From positions 60,907,901 through 60,971,900 of the forward strand of contig OY754465.1 of NCBI GenBank assembly GCA_963575645.1: 64,000 nt of DNA. The letters are read 5' to 3'. The DNA is from Xanthostigma xanthostigma (lineage: Eukaryota > Arthropoda > Insecta > Raphidioptera > Raphidiidae). Position numbers and translations under genes: made by a program. Positions 24,318 through 36,820 of this stretch are shown one piece after another. The notes under the pieces were generated by a model. It worked only from the letters and a program-made list of their open reading frames with translations. It did no database searches and was not told the DNA's origin. The first letter of the stretch is position 1; every line of letters starts with the position of its first letter.

Positions 24318-27300
24318 ATGGCTGAAATACCAACTACACACGAAGGTTTGTAATTATTTATTATTTCATATTATGTTTCCCGTAATTCATTTTGAATCTT
24401 GATATATTTATATTCTTTCCGTAGTTCAAGGAATACCTTAATACCTAATATGTATCCCAAATTTAATGGGTCGCAAACTGACAGACGATTCGATACGTCA
24501 AAACATAATTTACATACTTTTTTTTTCGTTTTAGATATTGAAGCACAAATTCGAGAAATCCAATCAAAAAAGAAAGATGTTGCTGAGAATGGTGAAAAAG
24601 GTGTAGGATTAGGAGAGAGTGGCTATTTTGATAGTGATATTTACGATGGCGGCGGAGGAAAGAGTAAGTACGAAGGATACGTAACATCGATAGCAGCAAA
24701 CGATGAAGTCGATGATGACGAAGAAGATGTTCCGTACAACCAGAAGAGATCGGGGTTCGCTGCGCCCATCGCTCCTCTCAACGATATCGCTCAGGTAATC
24801 CGACAGATAATTAAAATATTTATTTTGCCTCTGTACGATACAAAGAAACTTGTCGATATACAAAATATTTAAAATCTGTGATATTACAGTGACACTACGC
24901 ATTAATTTATTTAACTGTAGATGTTTGATTTCTGACGAAATATGTTTGTCGTGTTCATTACTAAACTACAGCTAGACAGGACTGTTATGCTTACAGAACT
25001 TATTTGGGTCTCGTAATCTTGCATATGATCAAGATTGTCCTTAGCAAAGAGAGCACATGCATTATGTCAGAGATAAAAGATTGTAATAAATGTTTACAGC
25101 TGTTACCGTAACCTATTTTACAAAAATATTCATGCATCGATCCGACAGACTATAGAATTGGGTTTTTCAAAAATGACTAAGCTGTGCCTTAAACAATATT
25201 AATAAATGATTTTTAATTTCAGAGTGAAAAGGATTACGATCCATTCGCAAGCACACGTCGGCCGACGATTGCAGAGAAAGAGGATGAGTATAGACAAAAA
25301 CGCAGAAGGATGATCATTTCTCCGGAACGTTCTGATTTGTTTGCCGACGGTTAGTTCATCCCAATATACTTCTCGACTAGATTTAGATTTTGTAGTTGAA
25401 CTTTATGTCGTTTTGATCAAGTTTTCCTTTTTGTCATTGTTTATCGATGATTTGTTTGATAGTTGGGGTTTTTGAGTGTTGATGAATGCTGTGTGAGTGA
25501 GATAGTAGAGTCAGTTGTTCAAATATTCTTATTTTAAATATTATGTATATATCTTACGAAAAAAAAGTTAACTAATGCACTTCCATTTTCTTTCCCCGTT
25601 GAGGGCTCCGACAGGCACTCGACGCACAACGGAGGTCGTTCTCTCTGTGTATATCGACACAACTTTATCGTCACCGTCGATAAATGGACTGTATTTACAT
25701 AGTAATCGACATTCGACTCGTTACTTTTAATTATGTCGGAATAATTAACAGTAATTGTTGTTTTTTACATTTATTTTGATTCGTTCAAAGTTTTTGTTGG
25801 GTAAGGATTTGTTGGAAGAAGCTATTTAGACTCAAAAGTGTGAAAGAGAGAGTGAATTTGACAGAAAATTATTAACTACCCCAGCTTATTTCTAGGTTCG
25901 CTAAGTGGCTTTGGAAGCTAAGGTCAGCAGTGGACAGAAATGGGACAGACCCGAACGTACGTATTTCTTTTTGAGTACCGTTTTCACACATGTCAAACGT
26001 TCGCTTCTTGTATTACTGTTTGTTTGTTTTCTCATGGAATCGTTGCCGACAAAATTACGTTTGTACCTTTTATTAAACGTTTTTAGTTCACTTACCATAA
26101 ACAATACAAATACAATTAGTTAAAAAAGCTCCTATAACCCCAATTAAAACAATAAACCTAAAATTATCGAGATAAAGGTGATTTTTAATTTAGCTAGTAG
26201 CGTTTTATACTCTTAAACTGCGTCCAATATGTTTTATTCATCAATAAAGACAATATTGTGTATGCAATATGCATTTTTAATTGAGATAATACTTTATAAA
26301 TCGAAAACAATTTTCGAAAAGAAAAACCTATTTAATTGTTGAAAATAAAAAAAAAAAAACAAACAAAACAGAAAATCGATTTGGTTTAAAGTATAGTAAC
26401 TAAAATGTTCAGTTTATGTTTCCGTTATAGAAAACTCTGTCCTACATTTTCATATTTATAAATAAGAATTGATTGGCAACTGTGTTTTTTTAGCAAAATG
26501 ATTATTATTGTCTCTAATGTATTTCATATTATATGCTTTGAATTAATATATCTTATCTTAAGGTAGTTCACTCGGTACAATCAACGCTAAAAGTGAAGTC
26601 TATATTAAACATAGAGAAACACGAGACATACAGCCAATTCATTTTCACTATGCATATTTACAGCGTCGTCAGTATTGTAATTAGACATAAAACGATATGA
26701 CATCTGGTGACAGAAATTTAAACCATAACCACATTACAATTGACACGTTGTTTGTATGACTTTATGCCATATGAAAAATGGCGGATTCGACATTACATTT
26801 CACTCCGCCAACATATCAATTTTCAATAGCTGAAAATTTTATACTTTCTGAAGTTAAATTTTAAACTAAACGTGAAATAACCTCAAATTTTTAATTACAT
26901 TTTCTTCGCAACTTTATAACTGAGTTGTTTTTTTACAAAATTCTTGAAAATCGTTTTCAAGTTAAAAATGTGGTGTTTCTCGACGCTCAACATAGGAAAT
27001 ATGTATTAAAAGAACAAATAACTCAAATTCGGCATTCTGAAATTTTAACAGCTGTTAGATAATATTGCTCTCTATAAAATGTTCGAATCGACCGAAGAAA
27101 AGCGATTATCGAGTGTATACTGCCTGAACATTAAATATGCGATCGAGGGACAGGGTTTGGTGTGTGAGTAGAACATGTGTGGAGACGGTGCGTTGATCAG
27201 AGAAGTTTGTGGAATTTAAAAGAGTTTTAATAAATGAAAAATACTACTACATTGGCTAGGCATTTCGTTTCGTCTTTGAGCGTGTAGTTTAGCTTGTAGT

Positions 27301-27942
27301 TGATAGGACATGCGCGATATAAAATGTACTAACTGTTGCGCTTTGCGTGACTTTGTCTTGCGTTTTGCAGGTGGAAAAACGCCAGACCTCGGCTCGCGAA
27401 CTTACACAGAGATCATGAAAGAGCAGATGCTCAAAAGCGAGGAAACTGAGGTAAGAAAAAAAAAAATCATTATCGTATTCATCTGTCACTGTGTTTGTAC
27501 TAAATTTTTTTTTTTTTTTTTTTTTGTGGTAGCTGCGTAGAAAAATATTGGAAAAGGCAAAAGACGGGACGCTGAAGGTATCTAACGGGGACAGTGTAAA
27601 AACAGCTCCGAAGAAACGCGGTCGTTGGGATCAAACAGTTGAAGATTCGCCGGCGCCAGCGAGAAAGAAGGCCACATTGGCAACACCGAACAATGCCGGT
27701 GCTACGCCCACATGGGATGATGTAAGTTCATTTGAATTACAACCCTATCGATAGTGTTTAATTTGATCGATGCGTTTTTTAACTTCCCGCTTTAAAAAAA
27801 AAAAAAAAATTATTTTTTTTTTCAAAAATCGGGAAGTTATTGGTTTCACCCCGATTTTCGAAAATTGAGTTTTCGCCAGATCTCGACGTTTTGAGGTCCT
27901 AGGAAGCTATTGAAACTATTTTGGCGATGATGTCCGTAGGGC

Positions 27943-27995
<53 letters not shown>

Positions 27996-30900
27996 ATGTA
28001 TGTATGTAAACCTTTTATATCTTTTGAACGGAGTGTCCGACTGAAACGCGGTTTGCGGCATCTGACGTGATCTTGGTAAACTTAGACTTCCTGAAAATTT
28101 GAAGCGATTCGGCTCAAAAAATTTTGAGAAATCTTAAAAAAACAACTTTCAAAAATTTTTAAATACTTGTTTTTGTAAAATATTTTCTAAACTACTAAAC
28201 CGATTAATTCCAAAATCTAATCCGCTCTTCTCCTTAACAAACTGCGTCGATTTCCGCAAACCGCATCAAAATCGGTTCATTTGTTCACGAGATACCGTGA
28301 ACGAAAAAATCGTAAAAAAGTGTTTTTTTAAAATGACTCTTAAAATTGTTATCAGATCGATTTTTTTGTAATAAATTACTTTCTTAGGCTATAAAAAAAC
28401 TGTGTCGATCGCTGCAAACTAGATCAAAATTGGTTCATTTGTTCATGAGATAGCGTGAACGAAAAATTAGGAAAAAAGTAATTTTTTATAATTACTCGTA
28501 AAATTCTTATCAAATCGATTTTTTTGTAATAATTAACTTTCTTAGGTTAAAAAAACTGCGTCGATTGCAGCTAACCGCATCAAAATCGGCTCATTTGTTC
28601 ACGAGATATCGTGAACGAAAAATTTGTAAAAAAGTGTTTTTTTTTAAATTGCTCGTAAAATTCCCATGAGATCGATTTTTCTGTAATAAATTACTTTTTT
28701 AGGTTAAAAAATTGCGTCGACTGCCGCAAATCGCATCAAAATCGGTTCATTTGTTCATGAGATATCATGAACAAAAATTTCGTAACAAAGTGTTTTTTTT
28801 TTTTTGAGCTCGAAGAGCTAAAAAATAAACTTCTTGCTATATTTTATATGTTTTTGAGCGTTTTGAACTCGAAAATAGCGGGAAGCTACAGGGATGGCCT
28901 GCTGGGTCAAACTTCTTTTCAAATTTTTTTTTTATAGCGAACTCCAGCCGATCACCGCTGGGATGAAACACCAGGACACAAAGGCAGCGAAACGCCGGGC
29001 GCTACGCCGGGACCGAGTACTCGAATGTGGGATGCAACTCCAGGACACGCGACTCCGGGTGCGGTGACTCCAGGCCGGGAAACGCCCGGACACGATAAGA
29101 GTACCAGCAGAAGAAACAGATGGGACGAAACTCCGAAAACAGAAAGAGGTTCGTGTTGTCGTACCATGTACAGTTTGTGGTGTAAACTTGAACATAATAA
29201 AAATTGGACTTTATTGTTTTCAGAAACACCTGGCCACAATAGTGGTTGGGCGGAAACACCGCGTACAGACAGGGCTTCCGGAGGAGATCTCATTCAAGAA
29301 ACACCGACTCCAGGAGCCAGTAAAAGACGCTCGCGTTGGGACGAAACGCCTTCTAATCAGATGACGCCACAAAGTGTAATGACACCTGGAGCTATGACAC
29401 CGCAAACTCCCCACGGAACACCGCATGCTACACCAGGTCACACGCCTTCCATGGTTCTCACACCTGGCGGCGTAAGTAGTACAGAATATTTTATTACAAA
29501 TCTAAAAATCGGTTTAATATTCGCTAGTAAATATTATTCTTCTGCGAAACGTAGCGTTCGTCTTTAGTTCATCTTATACTAATATATAAAGCAGAAGAGT
29601 TTGTTTGTTTGTTTGAACGCGCTAATCTCAGGAACTACTGTTTCGAATTGAAAAAAAATTTTTTTTGTTGGATAGCCCATTTATCGAGGAAGGCTATAGG
29701 CTATATAATATCACGCTACGACTAATAGGAGCGGAAAATCAATGAAAAATGTTGCAGAATGTCAGTCAAAATTTTTCACAATATACTTATATTCAGGTGA
29801 AATGCCCTAACTGAATATCCCAATATTAGCGGCACACGCATAGTAGCTCGATTAGCTCAGTCGGTAGAGCGCTCGACTCTTAATCTCAGGGTCGTGGGTT
29901 TGAGCCCCACCTTGGACGAATATGTTTTTTTTTTTCTACATTGCTTTCTTCTAAGGCTATCATTTAAATTTATTTTAGTTTAATTTAATTTAATAAATCT
30001 AAATAATAGCTCATTTGAAAACTATTACAGTACCTATATATAAAAATAATTTTCCTACAGTGTTTTCAATTAAATATTTATTATATTTTATTAATTATAC
30101 AGTAATAATTGATTTAAAAGAAATAATTATGACTTAAAAAAAATATTTTCATCAAAAATGGAGGTTTGAGTTTAAAATAAGTAATAAAGCATGGAACTAC
30201 CGAAAACTGCAAAAAATTTGAACCCGACATTCATCTCGGTAAACCCCATTCGTTCTTTTGCACCCGGGTGAAACCGGACGGGACCGCTAGTTTTAGAATA
30301 AAACTTCTACTTTGTAATTCTAATAGTTATTTAATGTTTAGTCGACGCCTGTTGGAGTGAAAGCCATGGCGATGGCTACGCCAACACCGGGTCATCTTGC
30401 CTCGATGACGCCTGAACAGCTGCAAGCCTATCGATGGGAACGAGAAATTGACGAGAGAAACAGACCTTACACCGACGAGGAGCTGGACGCAATGTTCCCC
30501 CCGGGATATAAGGTGTTACAGCCTCCGGCCGGATACGTACCGATTCGTACACCTGCTCGGAAGTTGACAGCGACTCCGACTCCTATCGCAGGGACTCCAG
30601 CTGGCTTCTTCATTCAAAAAGAAGACACTAGTGCAAAATATATGGATAATCAACCAAAAGGCGCCAACTTGCCGTTCATGAAACCCGAAGATGCACAATA
30701 TTTCGATAAGCTACTTGTCGATGTGGACGAGGAATCGTTGAGCCCCGAAGAACAAAAGGAACGCAAAATTATGAAACTGTTATTGAAAATTAAAAACGGA
30801 ACACCTCCCATGCGTAAAGCGGCTTTGAGACAAATCACCGACAAAGCTAGAGAGTTTGGAGCGGGGCCGTTATTTAATCAGATATTGCCTTTGCTTATGA

Positions 30901-33900
30901 GTCCGACGCTTGAAGATCAAGAAAGACATTTGCTCGTCAAAGTTATAGACAGAATATTGTATAAACTGGACGATTTAGTCAGACCGTATGTGCATAAGAT
31001 TCTTGTTGTTATTGAACCGTTGCTTATCGATGAAGATTACTACGCTCGCGTCGAAGGCAGAGAAATTATTTCGAATTTGGCGAAGGCTGCCGGTTTGGCT
31101 ACGATGATTTCGACTATGAGGCCGGATATCGATAACATCGATGAGTACGTGCGAAATACGACGGCCAGGGCGTTTGCCGTCGTCGCGTCAGCTTTAGGAA
31201 TTCCGTCGTTACTTCCTTTTTTGAAAGCCGTATGCAGAAGTAAAAAATCATGGCAAGCGAGACATACGGGTATAAAGATCGTACAACAAATCGCTATCCT
31301 GATGGGCTGTGCTATTTTGCCTCACTTGAAGTCTTTGGTTGAAATCATTGAACACGGCCTCGTCGACGAACAACAAAAAGTTCGTACGATTACCGCCTTG
31401 GCCATAGCGGCGCTAGCCGAGGCCGCTACGCCGTACGGTATCGAAAGTTTCGATTCGGTTCTCAAACCGTTGTGGAAGGGTATCCGAACGCACAGAGGAA
31501 AAGGGTTGGCGGCTTTCCTTAAAGCCATCGGTTATTTAATACCTCTCATGGACGCCGAATACGCCAATTATTACACCAGGGAAGTGATGTTGATTTTAAT
31601 TCGAGAATTTCAGTCTCCCGATGAAGAAATGAAAAAAATTGTACTAAAAGTCGTGAAACAGTGCTGTGGCACTGACGGTGTTGAATCACAATACATCAAA
31701 GAGGAGATCCTGCCACATTTCTTCAAACATTTCTGGAATCACAGAATGGCTTTGGACAGAAGGAACTATAGACAGTTGGTTGATACCACCGTTGAAATCG
31801 CCAATAAAGTCGGTGCTTCCGAAATCATCAACAGAGTTGTCGATGACTTGAAAGATGAAAACGAACAGTATCGTAAAATGGTTATGGAGACGATTGAGAA
31901 AATCATGGGTAATCTCGGAGCTGCCGATATCGACTCTAGATTAGAAGAACAACTTATCGACGGCATTCTGTATGCCTTCCAGGAACAAACCACAGAAGTA
32001 AGTGTTCTATTTTTAATTTTCAGGTAACGCTTGTTTATTTACTTGTTTATTAATATGTTTATTTTTGACGTGATAACGTCTTATAAATTGATGAAACACC
32101 AGCTGCACGCACGAAAAAGTGTAACGTTCCGCCTGACCCTGTGCGTGCAAGCGAGAGCGCAGTATAAGCGATAGAGAGTCGGTAAAAATATAGTTTGACA
32201 GCTACTAAAATTTAGGTTATGTATTATTAAATATGATATTCGAGCGGAATACGTTATCACGTAAAACTATCGTCCGTAAACCGACTTTACAGACAACCAA
32301 TTTTTTTTTTTCAGGACGTCGTCATGTTGAACGGTTTTGGAACCATTGTCAACCAACTGGGCAAACGAGTCAAACCGTATTTACCACAGATTTGCGGTAC
32401 GATATTGTGGCGATTAAACAACAGATCGGCAAAAGTGAGACAACAAGCGGCCGATCTTATTTCCAGAATAGCCGTCGTAATGAAAACTTGTCAAGAGGTA
32501 AGTTACTCGCGTTTCATTTTTTTTTTACACGCTTTATATTAGTTTCACTTGTAAGTTTGTTTGTATGTATGCATGCATGTATGTAAGTATGTATGTTTGT
32601 TTGTAATCTCGTTTGGACTACAGCAAGTGGTTTATTACTGTTAGTATGTTATGCCACTACTGTAAGAGCAATCGTTGACCGAGCGGTCTAAGGCGCTAGT
32701 CTTTGCTGACGTCAACTCTCGGAATCACGGGTTGTGGGTTCTGATCCCGACCACGCCGAAATAAAAAATTTGTTTTTTTTTTTTTTTGGCAAATTTTTGA
32801 CAATAAATGGAACTAAAAAGTGGAAAATAAATATAGTTTAAAAAAAACTAAAAAACACGCTTTATATCAAACTAAAAAGTGAAAAATAAATATGGTTTAA
32901 AAAAAACTAAAAAACACGCTTTATATCAAACTAAAAAGTAAAAAATATTTTATTTAAAATAAGCTTAAAACAATAATGAATAAAAAACACTAGTATTATT
33001 GTGAAAAAAGCGTGGGGCGCTCGATGTACGAAAATGTGGAACAAAGCGCCCCACGCTTTTTTTTCACAATAATACTAGTATTTTTTATTCATTATTGTTT
33101 TAAGCTTATTTTAAAAAAAATATTTTATACTTTTGAGTTCGATATAAAGCGTGTTTTTTAGTTTTTTTTTAAACTATATTTTTTTTTTGTTTATTGTGCA
33201 TTTGTTAAAGATTTTGTCTTTTGTTCACAGGAAAAATTGATGGGACATTTAGGTGTAGTGCTGTACGAATACCTCGGTGAAGAATATCCCGAAGTATTAG
33301 GTTCGATTTTAGGAGCGTTGAAAGCGATCGTAAACGTCATCGGAATGACAAAAATGACTCCTCCAATCAAGGACTTGTTGCCGCGTTTGACGCCCATTTT
33401 GAAAAATAGGCACGAAAAAGTTCAAGAAAACTGTATCGATTTAGTAGGTCGCATTGCAGACAGAGGTCCAGAATATGTTTCGGCGAGAGAGTGGATGAGA
33501 ATATGTTTCGAACTTTTGGAACTGTTAAAAGCTCACAAAAAAGCCATCAGGCGAGCGACCGTCAATACATTCGGTTACATAGCGAAAGCGATCGGTCCGC
33601 ACGATGTGTTGGCAACACTGCTGAACAATCTGAAGGTTCAGGAGCGTCAGAATCGTGTTTGCACGACAGTCGCCATAGCTATAGTGGCCGAGACATGTTC
33701 CCCGTTCACTGTCCTACCGGCTCTCATGAACGAGTACAGAGTTCCCGAACTGAACGTTCAGAACGGCGTGCTCAAGTCTTTGTCGTTCCTTTTCGAGTAT
33801 ATCGGTGAAATGGGCAAGGATTATATATACGCCGTGTGTCCGTTACTTGAAGACGCGCTCATGGACAGGTAAGTCTTTTTACACGCTTTATATTAACTTC

Positions 33901-36820
33901 ACTTGTAAGTTTGTATGTATGTATGTATGTTTGTAACTTTCATTTGGACTACAGCAAGTGGTTTATATAGCGGTATAATATGCCAGCACAGTAAGTATCC
34001 TGGCAGCCGTGCGGTCTAAGGCACGGGTCTTCGCTGACGTCAACTCTCGGCATCGGTCGTGGGTTCGAATCCCGTCCATGCCGAAAAAAAAAATTGTTTT
34101 TTTTTTCGGCAAATTTTTGACAATAAATCGAACTAAAAAGTGGAAAATAAATATAGTTTAAAAAAAACTAAAAAACACGCTTTATTACAAACTAAAAAGT
34201 GAAAAATAAATATAGTTTAAAAAAAACTAAAAAACACGCTTTATATCGGACTAAAAAGTAAAAAATATTTTTTTTTAAAATAAGTTTAAAAAGCGTGGGG
34301 CGCTTTGTTCCACATTTTCGTACATCGAGCGCCCCACGCTTTTTAAGCTTATTTTAAAAAAATTATTTTTTACTTTTTAGTTTGATATAAAGCGTGTTTT
34401 TTAGTTTTTTTGACGTGATAACGTCTTATAAATTGATGAATCACCAATATTATAAATTGATAAAACACCGGCTGCATGTACGAAAAAGTGTAACGCATAA
34501 CGCGTAACGTTCCGCCTGACCCTGTGCGTGCTTTTTGCTAATTTCTCGCTCAATTTAAATCAGATCGGTTTGAAACCAGTCTTAAACGAAAGAGGAGAAC
34601 ATTTTACATAGATTTCGTATAACAGAATTTGCCTAAACAGTTTTTTTATACAAATTTATATAGAAAAATATTTTATACAAATTTATATAGAAAAATAGCT
34701 GTATAAATGCAATGTTGTGTAATGCATGGCGCGACGCGGTCGGTTGTCTTTGTTTGCCGTACATGGAAATTAGAAGCAAACGTATGTCTTGTCTTAACAT
34801 GAAAACGGCTGCATTTCTAATGTTTAATTCAATTTTTTGACATTAGTATATTGTGAAATGCAACGCCTTCTAAGTTAAGTATTGGAATAACTAATTATTA
34901 TTAGAACATAATACTTTGACAGTTGCAAACGTCACTTTTGACATTTCTTATCATTCCGACACCAAGGATAAGCGGATTGAAACCAAATTTTGGGAGGTTT
35001 AGGTTATGTATTACGGAATACGTTATCACGTAAAACTATCGTCCGTAAACCGACTTTACAGACAACCAATTTTTTTTTAAACTATATTTATTCTAAACGA
35101 GATTAGTTTTCGATCGGACAGTTTTTAATGTTTTTAATATTGTTGTGTTACAGAGATCTGGTGCACCGACAGACTGCCTGCGCAGCAATCAAACATATGG
35201 CGCTGGGCGTTTACGGTTTCGGTTGCGAAGACGCTTTAATACATTTGTTGAATTACGTTTGGCCAAATATCTTCGAGACGTCACCGCATCTTGTGCAGGC
35301 ATTCATGGACGCGATCGAGGGCATGCGCGTGGCACTCGGCCCTATCAAAATATTGCAATATACATTACAGGTATGTCGTCATATGACGTAAAAACCACAT
35401 TGTTTTATTAGATAGCTGAGCTGTGAAAGTAACGAGAAATTGTGTACCCGTATGTATTCATTACTTAAAGAACCAGTACCCGTTACTTTCGTATCGTTAC
35501 GTTACTCGGTAATTTTCATACGACATACAATAGTGTACTTAACAGCATCAAGCAATAAGCATGTAGCTTCGCACCAAAGCGCGTCGCATATGTGATACGA
35601 CATGAGTCATGACTTCGTACTTTATGAATACTTATAATAGTATAACACATTGTGTTCGTATAACCGTATCAAACGAGTCGATCTGACATGGATACGAAAC
35701 ATGCGAGTAACGAAATGAATTTGTAAGTAACGATTTGTTACTTCGAGTCAGACGATGTACCCGTTACTCAGTAACGAATACATACGGTTTGTTACAGCTC
35801 TTTTAGACAGCTGTTTAAATTTAAATATCTGGTTAAAATTAATATATTTTTATTACTCATGCGGGAAAAGTAGTATCTTTACGCATAATGTTACGGTTGA
35901 AAAGTAGCTATTTTCATTTGCGTGCGGAAACTTTATTTGTCGCACTGAAATTATTGTTTGCCGCACGCAAATTCAGAGAAAAAAACAAAACAACGGTATT
36001 AATGTCAACGAAACAAATTGTCATTTGAAGCAGATTTGAGGTTAAAATTTTCGATTATGGACTTATTCTTGACAATTTTAACTGAATTTTCAACTTTTTA
36101 ATGATTTAATTTTAATTTTTATTACTTCTAATTTCTTTTTTTAATTCGTAATAAAATTTTAATTCAATTTAATTTAATTCGTAATAAAAAATAGTATGTG
36201 CAACTTGTGCGGCATTGTCGCACTAGTTGCACAATATACTAGTTCTTCATACATGGACCGAAAGTACATACTTTCGACAAAAAGTCTAACATTTACGCAT
36301 TGGTGGGATTACACGCACTGATGCGGGAAGTACGTAGTTCGGGCGGCAGTAAAGAAAAAATAACCTATGAACTGTTGTTTAGATGTCGTTTCCATTGCAA
36401 CTCTATTACATTTTAGCTAATAGTCGCGAACAGCTGTCATTCGTGTTTTTACTTATAACCTCAAAGCTGCTTGCTTGGGGTTTATCTGTGTTTTTATGTA
36501 ATTAATAAGCGTACTTACGACCGAGGTATGAAAAAAAATAGTATACACCACACTGGCCGATATTTGATATTTGCATTGCGTGTCAAACTTTTCGCCCTTG
36601 TAGTGTAATATACTATTTTTACAGCTAACATGTTTTAATGATGCGCTTTGTTTATTTTCAGGGACTTTTCCATCCCGCAAGAAAAGTACGAGACGTATAC
36701 TGGAAAATATATAATTCTTTGTATATCGGCGGACAGGATGCCCTCGTGGCCGGATATCCGAGAATCACAAACGACCCGAAAAACCAATATATAAGATATG
36801 AATTAGACTACGTATTGTAA
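24318..36820 (+). CDS. SF3B1: Splicing factor 3B subunit 1 (SF3b155)
   Basis: Core U2 snRNP protein that clamps the branch-site helix in the spliceosome. Twelve exons close in frame to 1331 aa: 24318-24345, 24535-24794, 25223-25349, 27371-27450, 27533-27721, 28938-29148, 29224-29471, 30342-31997, 32315-32497, 33231-33868, 35154-35370, 36662-36820. The N-terminal third has many TP dipeptides and several U2AF-ligand motifs (RWDET/RWDQT), which bind UHM proteins. From about residue 480 on are the HEAT repeats, nearly identical to the human protein. Lys727 corresponds to human Lys700, the cancer hotspot, and is unchanged; the pladienolide-pocket segment [14 protein letters not shown] is also intact. 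AATAAA signals at 36903 and 36927. Introns are full of repeats, including acceptor-abutting and tRNA-bearing elements. Confidence 0.97.
27947..28007. repeat. (TG)n then (TATG)n microsatellite, SF3B1 intron 5
   Basis: About 38 bp of TG dinucleotides followed by TGTA/TATG tetranucleotides. It is part of a larger intronic repeat. Confidence 0.9.
28235..28800. repeat. Four tandem units of about 160 bp, SF3B1 intron 5
   Basis: Starts near 28235, 28400, 28557 and 28714. Each carries variants of gcatcaaaatcggttcattt followed by gttcacgagat..cgtgaacgaaaaa and a T-rich spacer. Units are diverged but clearly tandem. Confidence 0.75.
29571..30290 (+). mobile_element. Helitron-like repeat in SF3B1 intron 7
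   Basis: Starts TCTTATACTAATATATAAAG after an A. It contains the TTTGTTTGTTTGAACGCGC block common in lepidopteran repeats (from memory). It ends ..GACGGGACCGCTAG before a T, preceded by a short CACCCGGGTG palindrome. TC...CTAG ends between A and T are the Helitron hallmark. It carries a tRNA-Lys-like sequence. Confidence 0.65.
29846..29918 (+). tRNA. tRNA-Lys(CUU)-like sequence, probably pseudogene
   Basis: Exactly 73 nt with a perfect A box (TAGCTCAGTCGG), a near-perfect B box (GGTTTGAGCCC), anticodon loop CTCTTAA (anticodon CUU, Lys) and a T-run terminator after 29922. The T and D arms pair well. The acceptor stem (GCTCGAT/CTTGGAC) and the 5' side of the anticodon stem (CTCGA against TCTCA) have several mismatches, so it is more likely a decayed or captured copy than a working gene. 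Confidence 0.5.
32067..32300 (+). mobile_element. T-tract element copy A, abutting SF3B1 exon 9 acceptor
   Basis: Starts GACGTGATAACGTC after TTTTT (32062-32066) and ends ..CTTTACAGACAACCAA followed by 11 T and CAG|exon 9. The element is about three-quarters of this 317-bp intron. It is sense to SF3B1. Confidence 0.85.
32527..33160 (+). repeat. tRNA-bearing inverted-repeat element, SF3B1 intron 9
   Basis: The ends ACACGCTTTATAT / ATATAAAGCGTGT are inverted. Inside are a TATG-rich stretch, a tRNA-like sequence, repeated aaaaaacacgctttata units and a long hairpin centred on GCGTGGGGCGCT. A second copy starts in the next intron at 33881. Confidence 0.7.
32671..32758 (+). tRNA. tRNA-Leu/Ser-like sequence, degenerate
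   Basis: Has an A-box-like GACCGAGCGGTCTAAGGCG and a damaged B box (GGTTCTGATCC). The anticodon arm does not fold cleanly. Paralogous to 34001-34083. Probably a tRNA-derived module of the mobile element. Confidence 0.35.
33881..34404 (+). repeat. tRNA-bearing inverted-repeat element, SF3B1 intron 10
   Basis: Second copy of the element at 32527-33160, beginning 12 nt after the exon-10 donor. It carries the better-preserved tRNA-like sequence and the same GCGTGGGGCGCTTTG hairpin. Its 3' flanking T-run was the target of T-tract element copy B. Confidence 0.7.
34001..34083 (+). tRNA. tRNA-Leu-like sequence with intact B box
   Basis: GCGGTCTAAGGC resembles the D-arm of class II tRNAs and GGTTCGAATCC is a perfect B box. 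The 3' end TGCCG pairs with 5' TGGCA. The anticodon stem-loop is not canonical, so a functional tRNA is doubtful. Confidence 0.35.
34412..35069 (+). mobile_element. T-tract element copy B, SF3B1 intron 10
   Basis: Same ends as copy A, flanked by 7 T (34405-34411) and 9 T (35070-35078). The interior is enlarged by unrelated A+T-rich sequence. The equivalent site downstream of the tRNA-bearing element in intron 9 (33162-33170) is an uninterrupted run of 9 T. It ends 75 nt before the exon 11 acceptor. Confidence 0.85.
35416..35802. mobile_element. hAT-like MITE, AGAGCTGTAA family, SF3B1 intron 11
   Basis: Ends near GAGCTGTGAAAGTAACGAG and GTTACAGCTCT. Flanks ttagatag / ttagacag (7/8). Interior reads ..ACCAGTACCCGTTAC.. 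as in the copies at 37956 and 49549. Confidence 0.75.
35855..36245 (+). repeat. Dispersed repeat, copy 2 (partner 5555-5880)
   Basis: In SF3B1 intron 11. Shares ATTTGCGTGCGGAAACTTTA, the CCGCACGCAAATTCAGAG block and the terminal GTCGCACTAGTTGCACAATA with the copy near 5.6 kb. Confidence 0.6.

Noticed and set aside
27947-28061. Thr/His-rich ORF through the TG repeat
   Set aside because: Simple-sequence translation of a microsatellite.
28235-28800. CRISPR-like array of regularly spaced repeats
   Set aside because: Four diverged units of about 160 bp within a eukaryotic intron, without identical short repeats and unique spacers; an ordinary tandem repeat.
32233-32586. 117-codon plus-strand ORF near SF3B1 exon 9
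   Set aside because: It starts in T-tract element copy A and reads SF3B1 exon 9 out of frame.
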